DNA of 51,015 nucleotides from Goleter apudmare HA4340-LM2 (lineage in GTDB: Bacteria > Cyanobacteriota > Cyanobacteriia > Cyanobacteriales > Nostocaceae), in the NCBI GenBank assembly GCA_019359495.1, contig JAHHHF010000001.1, positions 1 to 51,015 on the forward strand, read 5' to 3'. A program made the translations under genes and the position numbers. A model generated the notes under the pieces. That model worked only from the letters and a program-made list of their open reading frames with translations. It was not told the DNA's origin and did not search any database. Positions within the stretch are counted from its first letter, which is position 1. Each line of letters starts with the position of its first letter. This document shows positions 28,362 to 37,141 of the stretch, piece after piece.

Positions 28362-28937
28362 ATGGATGCGTTAACTATCAACTTTACTCCTGTTCTTCAA
28401 ATAACAGATGAGCAATTCTTCCAGTTATGTCAGATAAATGAATTAATCAGATTTGAGCGTAATGCTGATGGCACATTGCTACTAATGCCTTTAGTCGGAG
28501 GTTTAACCAGCAACCGCAATGCTAATTTAACTGCTCAACTTGGAGTGTGGAATCGTGATGAGTCACTAGGTATAGCTTTTGGTTCTTCGGTTGGGTTTAT
28601 TTTACCAAATGGGGCAGTGCGATCGCCTGACGCATCTTGGTTAAGACGTGACAAATGGGATTCTCTCACACAGGAGCAAAAAGAGAGATTTCCGCCTGTA
28701 TGTCCTGATTTTGTCGTGGAATTGCGTTCTGATACTGATTGTTTAATAAGGCTACAAAATAAAATGCAAGAGTACCGAGACAACGGTACTAGATTAGGTT
28801 GGTTAATTGATTTAGAAATTCGGCAAGTAGAAATTTATCGCTTTGGTAGAGATATTGAAGTGTTGCAATCTCCTGCTAGTTTATCAGGAGAAGATGTGCT
28901 ACCGCAATTTGTGCTTAATCTTAAAGATATCTGGTGA
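28362..28937 (+). CDS. Uma2-family putative nuclease
   Basis: A 191-residue protein of the Uma2 family (PD-(D/E)xK fold), very numerous in cyanobacteria and of unproven role. Conserved features are SPDASWL at 88-94, PDFVVELRS at 115-123 (catalytic D/E), the helix LQNKMQEYRDNGTRLGWLID at 131-150 and the VEIYR strand. The active-site residues appear intact. The start sits inside sequence that is duplicated 817 bases downstream, where only the first 41 codons survive. The gene is bracketed by related HIP1-rich repeats. Confidence 0.88.
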   Translation: MDALTINFTPVLQITDEQFFQLCQINELIRFERNADGTLLLMPLVGGLTSNRNANLTAQLGVWNRDESLGIAFGSSVGFILPNGAVRSPDASWLRRDKWDSLTQEQKERFPPVCPDFVVELRSDTDCLIRLQNKMQEYRDNGTRLGWLIDLEIRQVEIYRFGRDIEVLQSPASLSGEDVLPQFVLNLKDIW

Positions 28938-28964
28938 ATTGATTAAAATACAAAGTGCGATCGC

Positions 28965-29090
28965 TCACTCTTTCCCAACAGGCGATCGCTTTTTTTGAGA
29001 TTTTCTACAAGGCGATCGCTCACTCTTCCACAACAGGCGATGTCTAACGACAAGCCGCTACGCGTCTACGCTTTATTTTTGAGGTTCTCT
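28965..29090. repeat. Tandem HIP1-rich repeat units downstream of uma2
   Basis: Two units with the pattern CACTCTT-CAACAGGCGAT-TTTTGAG-CAAGGCGAT lie at about 28965-29018 and 29019-29095. They match units upstream of the Uma2 gene (28170-28285). The second contains a CGCTACGCGTCTACGC segment in place of the poly-T stretch. Confidence 0.65.
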
Positions 29091-29302
29091 GCAAGGCGAT
29101 TGCCTACAATGCCATCATACAATCAGCGATCGCTTCTATATTAAATTTTATTGGGAATATTCAATTTGAAATTTTTCTATGGATGCGTTAACTATCAACT
29201 TTGCTCCTGTTCTTCAAATAACAGATGAGCAATTCTTCCAGTTATGTCAGATAAATAAATTAATCAGATTTGAGCGTAATGCTAATGGCACATTGCTACT
29301 AA
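29091..29302 (+). pseudogene. Truncated tandem copy of the Uma2 gene and its leader
   Basis: This segment repeats 28275-28485 with few changes, covering 88 bases of leader and the first 41 codons (ATG at 29179). The match ends abruptly at CTACTAA, after which the frame runs briefly into unrelated sequence (to 29367) and into the 3' end of the glycoside hydrolase gene on the other strand. It is a partial duplication, or the remains of a full one cut by deletion. It still has a start and leader, so a short peptide could be made, but it lacks all catalytic residues. Confidence 0.85.
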
Positions 29303-29327
29303 GCCTCTCAAACCATGTTGAGTTTCT

Positions 29328-30695
29328 CTACAGGCTACCAGATAAACGCACTAAAGCTAGAGAATAAGCTGCTAAGTTAAAAGTGTTACCCAAAAGTGCT
29401 GTTTTGGCGATCGCATCTTTTTTGACACCATTGGCATTGAGATAAACAATAGGTAACATGTTAGGGAGTTTCATGGCTGACATACCTGTGAAGGTGAGTT
29501 TTTGCAGCTGTGTAGATTTATTGATGAGGAGTAAAGAAGCGCCCCCCTTGTCATTTCTGACTGCCAATGCTTCTATGGAGGAGCGATCGCTTTTTGTTTT
29601 AATTACCGTACCAGTTAAATACTTGATTCCCCAGGAAAATACAGTTGCAGCTGGACGCAGGCGATTTTCTGGGTCAATCATGCCATAAATGCCGTCTTTT
29701 AAATGCCAAGAGGATGCCATATCTACTCCTGCTTCTGCTAAATGTTTGAGTACAGAAGCAAACCAAACTGCACCAATATGGGTATTTTGCCGCTTTTCTC
29801 CAGAATCCCAAGTGTAGTTGATATTGTACTCACTTAGGTACAAGGGTATGTAGCGCTGGGGAAGATATTTTTTGGTAATTTTCCTAAATTCTCGTACCTG
29901 TTGACCATAATCAGGTGTGTAGGACATGATTTTATCTGTGGACTCATTGGCATTACCAGTGACATAACGATGCCAAGATATAAAGTCTACATGACGGGCG
30001 CAGTTTTGCAGAAATGATCCTAGTCGGTTTGGTTCGTCCCAAGTGAGAACTGGGCCGCCAATTTTTATTTTGGGGTCTTTGGCTTTCATGGCTTGGGCGA
30101 CTTTGTTATATATGCGCCACAATTCCTCTAGCTTTCCGGCTTTTTCGTAGCGGACATCCTTTTCGTTGAAGGGTTCCCAATACTGGACATTGCGACCGAG
30201 ACGTTGATTAATAATGACAACTAATTCGGCACAAAAAGCAGCATAGCGATCGTATTCTGAGGGATCTAATAAACCATCGGGAGTTTGGCGCATCCACTCT
30301 GTCCAACCGGGGATATTTTGCACAATCGTTGGTTTTTGGGGATAGGATGCACTGTAGCCTGCTTTGATTTTACTGATATCCCAGGTTTTAGTGGCTTTAT
30401 TTGACCAGCGATCGCTTAATCCGCCTTGATGGATGCGAACTAATCGGATATTTAACTGAGATAATAATTTTTGGTATGCTGAATCTCGCGCCCGTTCGGG
30501 GTAGGTAATTTCATAATCATTAGAACCGAAAACATTAACTGTAGATTTAGCAACAGATGTTTGCCAATCTACACTAATTTGTGTACTGGCTTGGGCTGAT
30601 ATTGTCTGCCGTTGCGATCGGGGTATAAGATGCCACAATGTTACTGTGGCAGCACTTGATACCCCCAGTTTGAAAACATCTCTGCGTTGCATCAT
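29328..30695 (-). CDS. Tat-exported glycoside hydrolase (clan GH-A, GH39-like)
   Basis: A 455-residue secreted enzyme. The start MMQRRDVFKLGVSSAATVTLW is a twin-arginine signal (RRDVFK). The TIM-barrel follows with the acid/base candidate E178 in PFNEKD and the nucleophile candidate E289 in YLSEYN, the spacing expected of clan GH-A retaining glycosidases; a GH39 or GH30-like family is my best guess. A C-terminal beta-sandwich appears from about 370. The start overlaps the stop of the copolymerase gene by four bases, so it belongs to the exopolysaccharide operon and probably trims or releases the polymer in the periplasm or outside. The substrate is unknown. Confidence 0.8.
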   Translation of the reverse strand: MMQRRDVFKLGVSSAATVTLWHLIPRSQRQTISAQASTQISVDWQTSVAKSTVNVFGSNDYEITYPERARDSAYQKLLSQLNIRLVRIHQGGLSDRWSNKATKTWDISKIKAGYSASYPQKPTIVQNIPGWTEWMRQTPDGLLDPSEYDRYAAFCAELVVIINQRLGRNVQYWEPFNEKDVRYEKAGKLEELWRIYNKVAQAMKAKDPKIKIGGPVLTWDEPNRLGSFLQNCARHVDFISWHRYVTGNANESTDKIMSYTPDYGQQVREFRKITKKYLPQRYIPLYLSEYNINYTWDSGEKRQNTHIGAVWFASVLKHLAEAGVDMASSWHLKDGIYGMIDPENRLRPAATVFSWGIKYLTGTVIKTKSDRSSIEALAVRNDKGGASLLLINKSTQLQKLTFTGMSAMKLPNMLPIVYLNANGVKKDAIAKTALLGNTFNLAAYSLALVRLSGSL

Positions 30696-31966
30696 GTTGA
30701 TTGACTAATCAGGGCATCTGGTAAACGTTGCATGTAAGGTTTAGCAGCAGTTTCCACGCCATTGACTACCAAACCTAAAATTTGCGCCTGATGCTGTGCC
30801 AATTGTTCTAGACTGTCACGTACTGAGTTACTGTAACTCACACCCTGACGCACAACGAACAACACATTGGGAATTTGGGCTGTCATCAATGTAGTAGCTG
30901 TAGTATTACTGATGGGTGCAGTATCAACTAGAACGTAATCATAGACGCTATGAGCTTCAGCATCCGCCAGCGCTTTTTGAAAACGTCCCCGCGATACTAG
31001 CTTCAAGATTTTCCCTTGTTGAGGAATTGCAGGTAATAAATCCAACTGGGGTTCTATAGAAATAGGTGTGGGAGTGCTGTGAGATTCCATGAAGTAACCC
31101 AACTTTTTACTAAGTTCTCCCTGGAACAAATCTCCATCTACAACCAGTACCCGAAAACCTAAATCTACTAGCGCCCTGGCTAAACCCAAGGTGACGGTTG
31201 TTTTTCCCTCACCTTCCATTGCACTGGTAATCAACAAGCGACGGTTTTTGAGAGTTTGCAAGCTGACAGCCGAAGCTAGACGCTGGAACTTCACTTGTTT
31301 GTCATCATCCAGTTCCCAATTCATTTCCGCACTTTTCAACCGGGGAATCGAGACAACTATGGGGAACTTCATATCCTGCAAATCTTGAGGACTCAACAGT
31401 GGATTGCGTCTTTCCAACAGCAATACTAAAGCAATGCTACCAATTATGCCTCCTAATAAAGCATTCAAAACCATTAACGATAACTTGGGAGAAACAGGCT
31501 TGCTATCAACTCTGGGTGTATCTAATATTTCCACGTTGGGATAAACATCAAAGACATCGATATTAGTTTGCTGTACTTGAGCCACCAAACCTTTATAAAC
31601 ACCTTCTGCGACATCAACTTTAAATAATTGTTTGTATGTAGTCAACCTAGTAAAATCAGCTTTTTCTGGGTCATCCGCCAGCACTTTTTCCATTAAGGTG
31701 TCGCTGTTGAGAATACTCTCTTGCAATTTCAACTGGCTATTTCCCGGTGTGGTAATATCAGCACCACCATTTTTTAAGGAACCCAGTACACCTAAATTGG
31801 CATCCAAATTGCCTTTAGAACCAGGAACAGTTAACTGTGTTGTCGCCGTCCACACGCGGGGTGAAAGAACAGCAATAGCAGCCGTTGTCCCTAATACTAT
31901 GAGGTTCCAAAATATGAGAGGCTTCCAATGTCTAATGGCGATCGCTACTATTTTACTCATAGTCAC
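30692..31966 (-). CDS. Wzc-like polysaccharide copolymerase with CpsD-type ATPase domain
   Basis: A 424-residue protein that would control polymer length and export together with the Wzy and Wzx proteins. The N-terminal Wzz-like domain is flanked by membrane helices at about 17-35 and 162-184, with a proline-rich SKPVSPKLSL before the second. The cytoplasmic BY-kinase-like domain has Walker A at 249-257 (AMEGEGKTT), a Walker A' at 275-279 (VVDGD) and Walker B at 344-350 (YVLVDTA). The C-terminus lacks the usual tyrosine cluster: only Y411 occurs after residue 390. The periplasmic loop is short compared with E. coli Wzc. It overlaps the hydrolase gene by four bases. Confidence 0.88.
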   Translation of the reverse strand: MTMSKIVAIAIRHWKPLIFWNLIVLGTTAAIAVLSPRVWTATTQLTVPGSKGNLDANLGVLGSLKNGGADITTPGNSQLKLQESILNSDTLMEKVLADDPEKADFTRLTTYKQLFKVDVAEGVYKGLVAQVQQTNIDVFDVYPNVEILDTPRVDSKPVSPKLSLMVLNALLGGIIGSIALVLLLERRNPLLSPQDLQDMKFPIVVSIPRLKSAEMNWELDDDKQVKFQRLASAVSLQTLKNRRLLITSAMEGEGKTTVTLGLARALVDLGFRVLVVDGDLFQGELSKKLGYFMESHSTPTPISIEPQLDLLPAIPQQGKILKLVSRGRFQKALADAEAHSVYDYVLVDTAPISNTTATTLMTAQIPNVLFVVRQGVSYSNSVRDSLEQLAQHQAQILGLVVNGVETAAKPYMQRLPDALISQST

Positions 31967-32009
31967 AGTACCTCGTTAGTGAATTTTCCCTGAAAAGTTT
32001 TTGAGTATT

Positions 32010-33347
32010 TTAAAGTGATAGTTGTTCCCAAGTCATTACCTTGAGTCTTTGCTGCTGCACAGCTGAGAGAATTGACCCCAACCACACAAAAAAGAACCAG
32101 AAATAAATTGCCATCCAACTTAAGTTGGTGGCTTGACATAGTAAATATAAAGCTACTAAACAAGCAAAAGCCTGCTGACAATTACGATTACCCCGCACCG
32201 ATGGTTCCCAGAAACTGCATACTGTAGAAACCAGTGCGATCGCAAAAAAAATAAACCCAAAAAGCCCATGCACATAAAGTACTTGAGCATAAGAAGAAAA
32301 TGTTCCTAGGGGTAATACAAACTCTCCATTTCCCCATGTTACTGTTTTATCCATAATTCCCCATCCCACCCAAGGCGAATCTTTCCAAGCATCAATAGTG
32401 GCATTGATCACATATTCTCTGTCTTTAGATGAGTCAGCACGCGCACTATTAAAAGTTGCTAAAGGCGCTCTAACGACATCTTGTAAAGCCAACCCTAAAA
32501 CAGCACAAAATAAAGAAGTAAAAGATGCCACCCACAAAGAACCTTGTCTAGCTAAACCACTACGAAAACAAGCAATAATCACAAACACCAAAGGAAAGCA
32601 TACCCAAGCTAAACGACTTTGAGAAATTATTAAAGCAAATAAGCAACCAGTTAAGGCAAAATTTCGTAGATGCTTGTTGTTTTCACTTAAACAAATAAAG
32701 AAACTTAAAAGAGCAGTAACACCTAAAATTGGCGGGTCAGCAGTATATAAATCTGTTCTTGGTAAAGGAATCCCAAAAAATGGCTGAATGATGGCAAACT
32801 TCACCATCATACTTACCTTTTCACCCGGAATTAAGCGGGCTAGAGGAGGCAAAAAAGGCTCTTGTGGCCCAACAGCAACAAGTATTAGTAGTTGAATAGC
32901 TAGCGTCACTAAAAAACTGACTGCCATCCAAGATACAGCCCGCGTAATTACTTTGACTCTGACATGATGCCAAAAAGGTACAGTCATGCAGGCAAAGATC
33001 ATGAAGTAGCCTTTAAATAATGTAAATAAAGTAGCAAATGTTTTTAAAGTAAAATAACCTATTTGCTCTAGCCCTAAAATATTTGTCCACAACGCAGCTA
33101 AAGTCATTCCTAACCACGCCCAATTGCAAATTGGCAGTGAATTTTTAATCAGCTTGTCAATCTGCAAACCCTGGACGAGCAACAATGCGATCGCCACTGG
33201 ATAGACAATGGTTTGGATTCCTAATAACCACCAAACAGGTGTGAGAATAATTGTCCAGTAAATTACTTTTTCTGCAAATGACAGAGTGCCTAATTTAGAC
33301 TCAGGCTGGCGATAAATACTTGTGTTAATAGTGTTAAAATCTAACAT
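32010..33347 (-). CDS. O-antigen ligase/polymerase-like membrane protein (Wzy-type)
   Basis: A 445-residue polytopic protein with about eleven hydrophobic spans. A long loop between about 300 and 345 (DSSKDREYVINATIDAWKDSPWVGWGIMDK) matches the Wzy_C/WaaL pattern, in which an R and the WxGxG-like turn are conserved. Such proteins polymerise undecaprenyl-linked repeat units or ligate them. The location beside Wzx and Wzc homologues favours a polymerase role. It is 11 bases downstream of the GT4 gene. Confidence 0.82.
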   Translation of the reverse strand: MLDFNTINTSIYRQPESKLGTLSFAEKVIYWTIILTPVWWLLGIQTIVYPVAIALLLVQGLQIDKLIKNSLPICNWAWLGMTLAALWTNILGLEQIGYFTLKTFATLFTLFKGYFMIFACMTVPFWHHVRVKVITRAVSWMAVSFLVTLAIQLLILVAVGPQEPFLPPLARLIPGEKVSMMVKFAIIQPFFGIPLPRTDLYTADPPILGVTALLSFFICLSENNKHLRNFALTGCLFALIISQSRLAWVCFPLVFVIIACFRSGLARQGSLWVASFTSLFCAVLGLALQDVVRAPLATFNSARADSSKDREYVINATIDAWKDSPWVGWGIMDKTVTWGNGEFVLPLGTFSSYAQVLYVHGLFGFIFFAIALVSTVCSFWEPSVRGNRNCQQAFACLVALYLLCQATNLSWMAIYFWFFFVWLGSILSAVQQQRLKVMTWEQLSL

Positions 33348-33358
33348 TTTAGGTTGGT

Positions 33359-34489
33359 TTAAGCTTTTTCGGCTAATACTTTGCTTGGTATTCCTAGCAC
33401 ATTTAAATATTTGTCAGCACAGGTCTTTAAAGTAAATTGTTGCAACCAGTTAGAGTCAACTTGTTTTGTCTTGCCAAAGAGAACATTTAAAATTACCTCA
33501 GCCATTTGTTTGCTGTCACCTACTGGTGTTAAATCACCATACTTACCATTAGCTAAAATTTCTGCTGGGCCACTTTCACAATTTGTTGATACTACTGGAG
33601 TTCCCACAGCTAATGCTTCTACAAGTACATTCCCAAAACCTTCCCAAGCAGAAGACAACACAAAAACTGCGGCTTTGGCTATGTAAGCATAAGGATTATC
33701 TACAAAACCTAGTAATGCCACATCTTCTTCTAAACCTAATTCTGTTATTAAAGTATTCAGATTGACTGCTTCTGTCCCTTCTCCTAAAATTACCAACCGA
33801 CTTTGGCGTATTTGCCGGACTTGAGCAAAAGCCCGGATCAAGGTAGGATAATCTTTCTGAGGATGTAATCTGCCCACTGCTAAAATCACGGGCGGTTCTC
33901 CAGATTGAAACCACGGGTGATTAACTGTTACTTTGGCTTTGCTCAACAAATCAGGAGTAATCACAGGGTTGTAAATTAAATCAATACGTTCTTTTGGTAT
34001 TTGAGTTACCTTGGCTAAATCCTCAGTTACTCCTTGAGAAACTGCGACGATACCATCTGCCCAAGGGTAAAAAAGCCTTGCTGCTAGTGGTGTCAACTTC
34101 ACCGATAATTGTGGGGTACGTTTCGCTTCTTGAGAAAGATGATTGTGTTCTGAAACCACTACTCGTGTCGATACCCTAGCAATGCGCTTTGCTAACAGCG
34201 CCATTTCACAGGGATAGTGTAGTGCAGCTAGCATAGTTTTAGGGTGTTCTTGCTGCAAGTATTTAACTAATTTAGGTAGAATAGCCAACTTAGATTGGGC
34301 ATTTAAATCTATCAGTCGAATTCCTGGTGGTAATTGTTCTATTAAAGAACCTGCTGTGAAAGCAACTACCATATCTACTGTGAGTTGCTGCTCTAGAAAA
34401 TGACGCGCTAAATTGAGCATGACTCGTTCAGCGCCACCACCATAAAGACAACGCAGAAAAATTGCGATATCGGGTGAAGATTTAAGCAT
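33359..34489 (-). CDS. GT4-family glycosyltransferase
   Basis: A 376-residue GT-B enzyme. The N-terminal GGGAERVMLNLARH loop and the C-terminal motif SSAWEGFGNVLVEALAVGTPVV (the E...E pair binding the nucleotide-sugar) are typical of GT4. VILAVGRLHPQKDYPTLIRAFA marks the start of the donor-binding half. It adds a sugar to the growing repeat unit at the cytoplasmic face; donor and acceptor cannot be told. It overlaps the next upstream gene by eight bases. Confidence 0.9.
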   Translation of the reverse strand: MLKSSPDIAIFLRCLYGGGAERVMLNLARHFLEQQLTVDMVVAFTAGSLIEQLPPGIRLIDLNAQSKLAILPKLVKYLQQEHPKTMLAALHYPCEMALLAKRIARVSTRVVVSEHNHLSQEAKRTPQLSVKLTPLAARLFYPWADGIVAVSQGVTEDLAKVTQIPKERIDLIYNPVITPDLLSKAKVTVNHPWFQSGEPPVILAVGRLHPQKDYPTLIRAFAQVRQIRQSRLVILGEGTEAVNLNTLITELGLEEDVALLGFVDNPYAYIAKAAVFVLSSAWEGFGNVLVEALAVGTPVVSTNCESGPAEILANGKYGDLTPVGDSKQMAEVILNVLFGKTKQVDSNWLQQFTLKTCADKYLNVLGIPSKVLAEKA

Positions 34490-35621
34490 GATTAAAACTT
34501 GTGACGCTATATTGTGACGGAGATTGCTGGGATATACTTTTCATCAAAGCCAAAATCGCCCCGTAGTTACAACGAGCATCAAACCGTTCTTCTGCTATGC
34601 GACGGCTAGCAGTAGCCATTGCGATTCTTTTTGGGCAATCGCTTTTTAAAACATTTACTGCATTCACCAGCGCAGTAATATCTGCGGGCGGTATGATCAA
34701 GCCATTCACGCCATCTTCCACTTGTTCACGTAACGCCCCCACATCTGTAGTAATTACTGGTAAGCCTGCTGCCATTGCTTCGGATACAGCGCTGGGTAAA
34801 CAATCTGCTAAGGTAGGAAAGACAAAAATATCAGCTTGAGCATACAGTTCTCTCAGGGGTTGGCTATTGGGGGTTAAACCGCAATGCACCCGGATGTTGG
34901 CAACTCCCGCCAATTCTTGCTCAATACTGGCATCTTTAGTCACAATGTCTAACTCGCAATCTTGGTTTAAACCGTTGCGAAATGCCGCCAGCAGAGTATA
35001 ACCTCCTTTACGAGTGAAATCCCCACCCACAAACAACAACCGCAAGGGATGTGAAGAAGGTTGATAGTTCCGGGGGAAATACCATTGTGCTAAATCTACG
35101 CCTGGAGGAATCACTGTCACTTTCTCGGCGAGTACACCGTAATCAGTGACTAAGGAATCCTTAGCCCACTGACACCATGCCACAATAGCTGTCGCCGTGT
35201 GATATGTGCTTTTGTTCCACAGGAATTTGCGGCGTTCAATTAAAGAGTTACCACCTACTTTGTGGTTATAACCTCCGCCAACAGTATCGTAGTTAAAGGG
35301 TGTGGCGTCGGTGGAAATGACAGTTGGGATCTGACGCATCAAAGGAGTGGCGAACAGTGCCAATGTCTGCGTATGTAAAAATAATGCATCTAGAGATTGT
35401 GTGCGCCTAGCTACCTTGATAGCATCGCGGGCACGTAGACTAACTTGCAGTGACCAATTTTTGCGAATCACTGGCAAGTATTCCCAAATATCATTTACTT
35501 TATCCCCTACAGGCATCCAAATCGGACAAATATTTCCATCTGCGGCTACCCAATGCTTCAAGTTTTGGTAATGGGTAACATGTCCCAGTGCTTGTTCCAT
35601 GACGAAACCAAAATTAAACAC
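34482..35621 (-). CDS. GT4-family glycosyltransferase, GTG start
   Basis: A 379-residue GT-B enzyme. The donor site is recognisable as FVFPTLADCLPSAVSEAMAAG with the EX7E-like spacing, and LLFVGGDFTRKGGYTLLAAF precedes it. The start is GTG because AAGGAG lies six bases upstream, and the resulting N-terminus FNFGFVMEQALGHVTHYQNL fits the family; the ATG seven codons later has no site. It overlaps the downstream GT4 gene, which points to translational coupling. Confidence 0.88.
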   Translation of the reverse strand: MFNFGFVMEQALGHVTHYQNLKHWVAADGNICPIWMPVGDKVNDIWEYLPVIRKNWSLQVSLRARDAIKVARRTQSLDALFLHTQTLALFATPLMRQIPTVISTDATPFNYDTVGGGYNHKVGGNSLIERRKFLWNKSTYHTATAIVAWCQWAKDSLVTDYGVLAEKVTVIPPGVDLAQWYFPRNYQPSSHPLRLLFVGGDFTRKGGYTLLAAFRNGLNQDCELDIVTKDASIEQELAGVANIRVHCGLTPNSQPLRELYAQADIFVFPTLADCLPSAVSEAMAAGLPVITTDVGALREQVEDGVNGLIIPPADITALVNAVNVLKSDCPKRIAMATASRRIAEERFDARCNYGAILALMKSISQQSPSQYSVTSFNHA

Positions 35622-35704
35622 TCCTAACTCCTTGTTCTAGATGTATTTGCACTTCAGGCGGTTTTAGTAATCCAAATAAAATTCCTAATTGCTCATGTTT
35701 GATA

Positions 35705-37141
35705 CTAACGACTTTGAAATTTAGCTATTAAGTGGTTTGATACTTGATTCAGCCTTATTTGATACATATTAAAATGTTTTGACATGAAAATACGTATACC
35801 TATAACGTAGGTTATGACTAGTAATAATGGTCTAAATAACAAAGGTAAACTGAATGAAATAACCACACACGGAATCACCAAAAAAATGGGATAAAAACAG
35901 GCTAATATAAATGTTTTTAATGACCAACCTAATTTTTTACAACTTACCCACCACCAATAAACAGTCCAGCCAACTCCTAATACTATTGCTACTACTATAC
36001 TCACTCCCAAAATTCCACCTAAATGAGCACCAATCATAAAGCTGACGACTGCGATGGGAGCTATTTGCAAGTTGACTCTAGCATTAATATCAGGACGACC
36101 TTTAGCAACTAGCATGGAAAACAGTGAGGAGTTGATAATCCGGAAATAAGTGAAAACTAGTAACCCTGGAATGACTGTACGAATGGGTAGCCATTTTTCA
36201 CCAAAAACTAATGTTACGACTTGTGGGTCTAGAATCAAAAAAATTAAAGCGCAAATAGGCGCAGTAAAAATGGCAGTTTGTTCTACTACTTTGAGTAAGG
36301 ATTTTTCGTGTTGTTCAACTGCTAATTGGGCAAACATTGGCATTCCCAATTGATTGAAAATGGCAGTAAAAATTGTTGAGAATGCTGATGTTAGTTGATA
36401 AGCAAGGTTGTAATAACCCAGACTGGCACTACCCAGCATTTTGCCTACGGTAAAGTTATCTAGGTTGAAGTTCGTATATAAACCAAAACTGGAAGCAACG
36501 GTGCTGGAGTAGAAGGATAAGACCTCGGATTTAACGACTGGATCAATTTGTAGGCGAAATTTGTATTCGGCATAGTACCGGGTTAAAACACAATTCACAA
36601 CCCAAGAAGCAGCGTCACCAATCACAAAAGACCAATAACTAAACCCTAAAAAGGCAGCGCCTGTGGTGCAGAGTAATCGGGTAATAGAGTTAGCCAAGCT
36701 AATGTTTGCCAGCTTTTGATACTTCATTTGTCGTGTCATGACGCCAGCGTAAACATAGCTAGCAGATGACAAGATGAGATTAAAGGCAAAAGCCATTAAT
36801 ATTCCCGTGAGGACTGGTTCTTGGAAGAAAATAGCAACAAAAGGGGCAATACCTGATATCCCTAGTGCCATCGCTATCCCTACCAGCAAGCTGATTGTGT
36901 AGGCGGTGTTGACGTATTTGGGGTTTTCTATGCCCTTATAAATGATGAAAGCGCCTGCTGTGTCTTGTGTAAAGAGTGTGAAAAAAGACCAAAAGACATA
37001 GGCGATACCTACGATACCGAAGTCTGATGGTTGCAGTAACCTGGCAAGAATTAAGCTACTGAGAAAGGCAAAAATCCGGGTAATAAATGTGGCGTAAGTA
37101 ATCCAGAAGCTGCTTTTGAGCAGAGTAGAGGCTTTAATCAT
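35705..37141 (-). CDS. Polysaccharide flippase (Wzx/MVF type)
   Basis: A 478-residue membrane protein with 12-14 hydrophobic helices, typical of the WzxC-like branch (SLILARLLQPSDFGIVGIAY near the start; FNLDNFTVGKMLGSASLGYYNLAYQL in the middle, a diagnostic block). It would move lipid-linked repeat units across the inner membrane. Its start overlaps the stop of the GT2 gene by four bases. Confidence 0.92.
   Translation of the reverse strand: MIKASTLLKSSFWITYATFITRIFAFLSSLILARLLQPSDFGIVGIAYVFWSFFTLFTQDTAGAFIIYKGIENPKYVNTAYTISLLVGIAMALGISGIAPFVAIFFQEPVLTGILMAFAFNLILSSASYVYAGVMTRQMKYQKLANISLANSITRLLCTTGAAFLGFSYWSFVIGDAASWVVNCVLTRYYAEYKFRLQIDPVVKSEVLSFYSSTVASSFGLYTNFNLDNFTVGKMLGSASLGYYNLAYQLTSAFSTIFTAIFNQLGMPMFAQLAVEQHEKSLLKVVEQTAIFTAPICALIFLILDPQVVTLVFGEKWLPIRTVIPGLLVFTYFRIINSSLFSMLVAKGRPDINARVNLQIAPIAVVSFMIGAHLGGILGVSIVVAIVLGVGWTVYWWWVSCKKLGWSLKTFILACFYPIFLVIPCVVISFSLPLLFRPLLLVITYVIGIRIFMSKHFNMYQIRLNQVSNHLIAKFQSR

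Noticed and set aside
28165-29095. Repeat nest around the Uma2 gene as a CRISPR array
   Set aside because: Units are HIP1-rich and variable, spacing is irregular, spacers are not unique, and no cas genes are nearby.
31963-32181. 72-codon minus-strand frame between copolymerase and polymerase genes
   Set aside because: It lies inside the polymerase gene in another frame and has no independent support.
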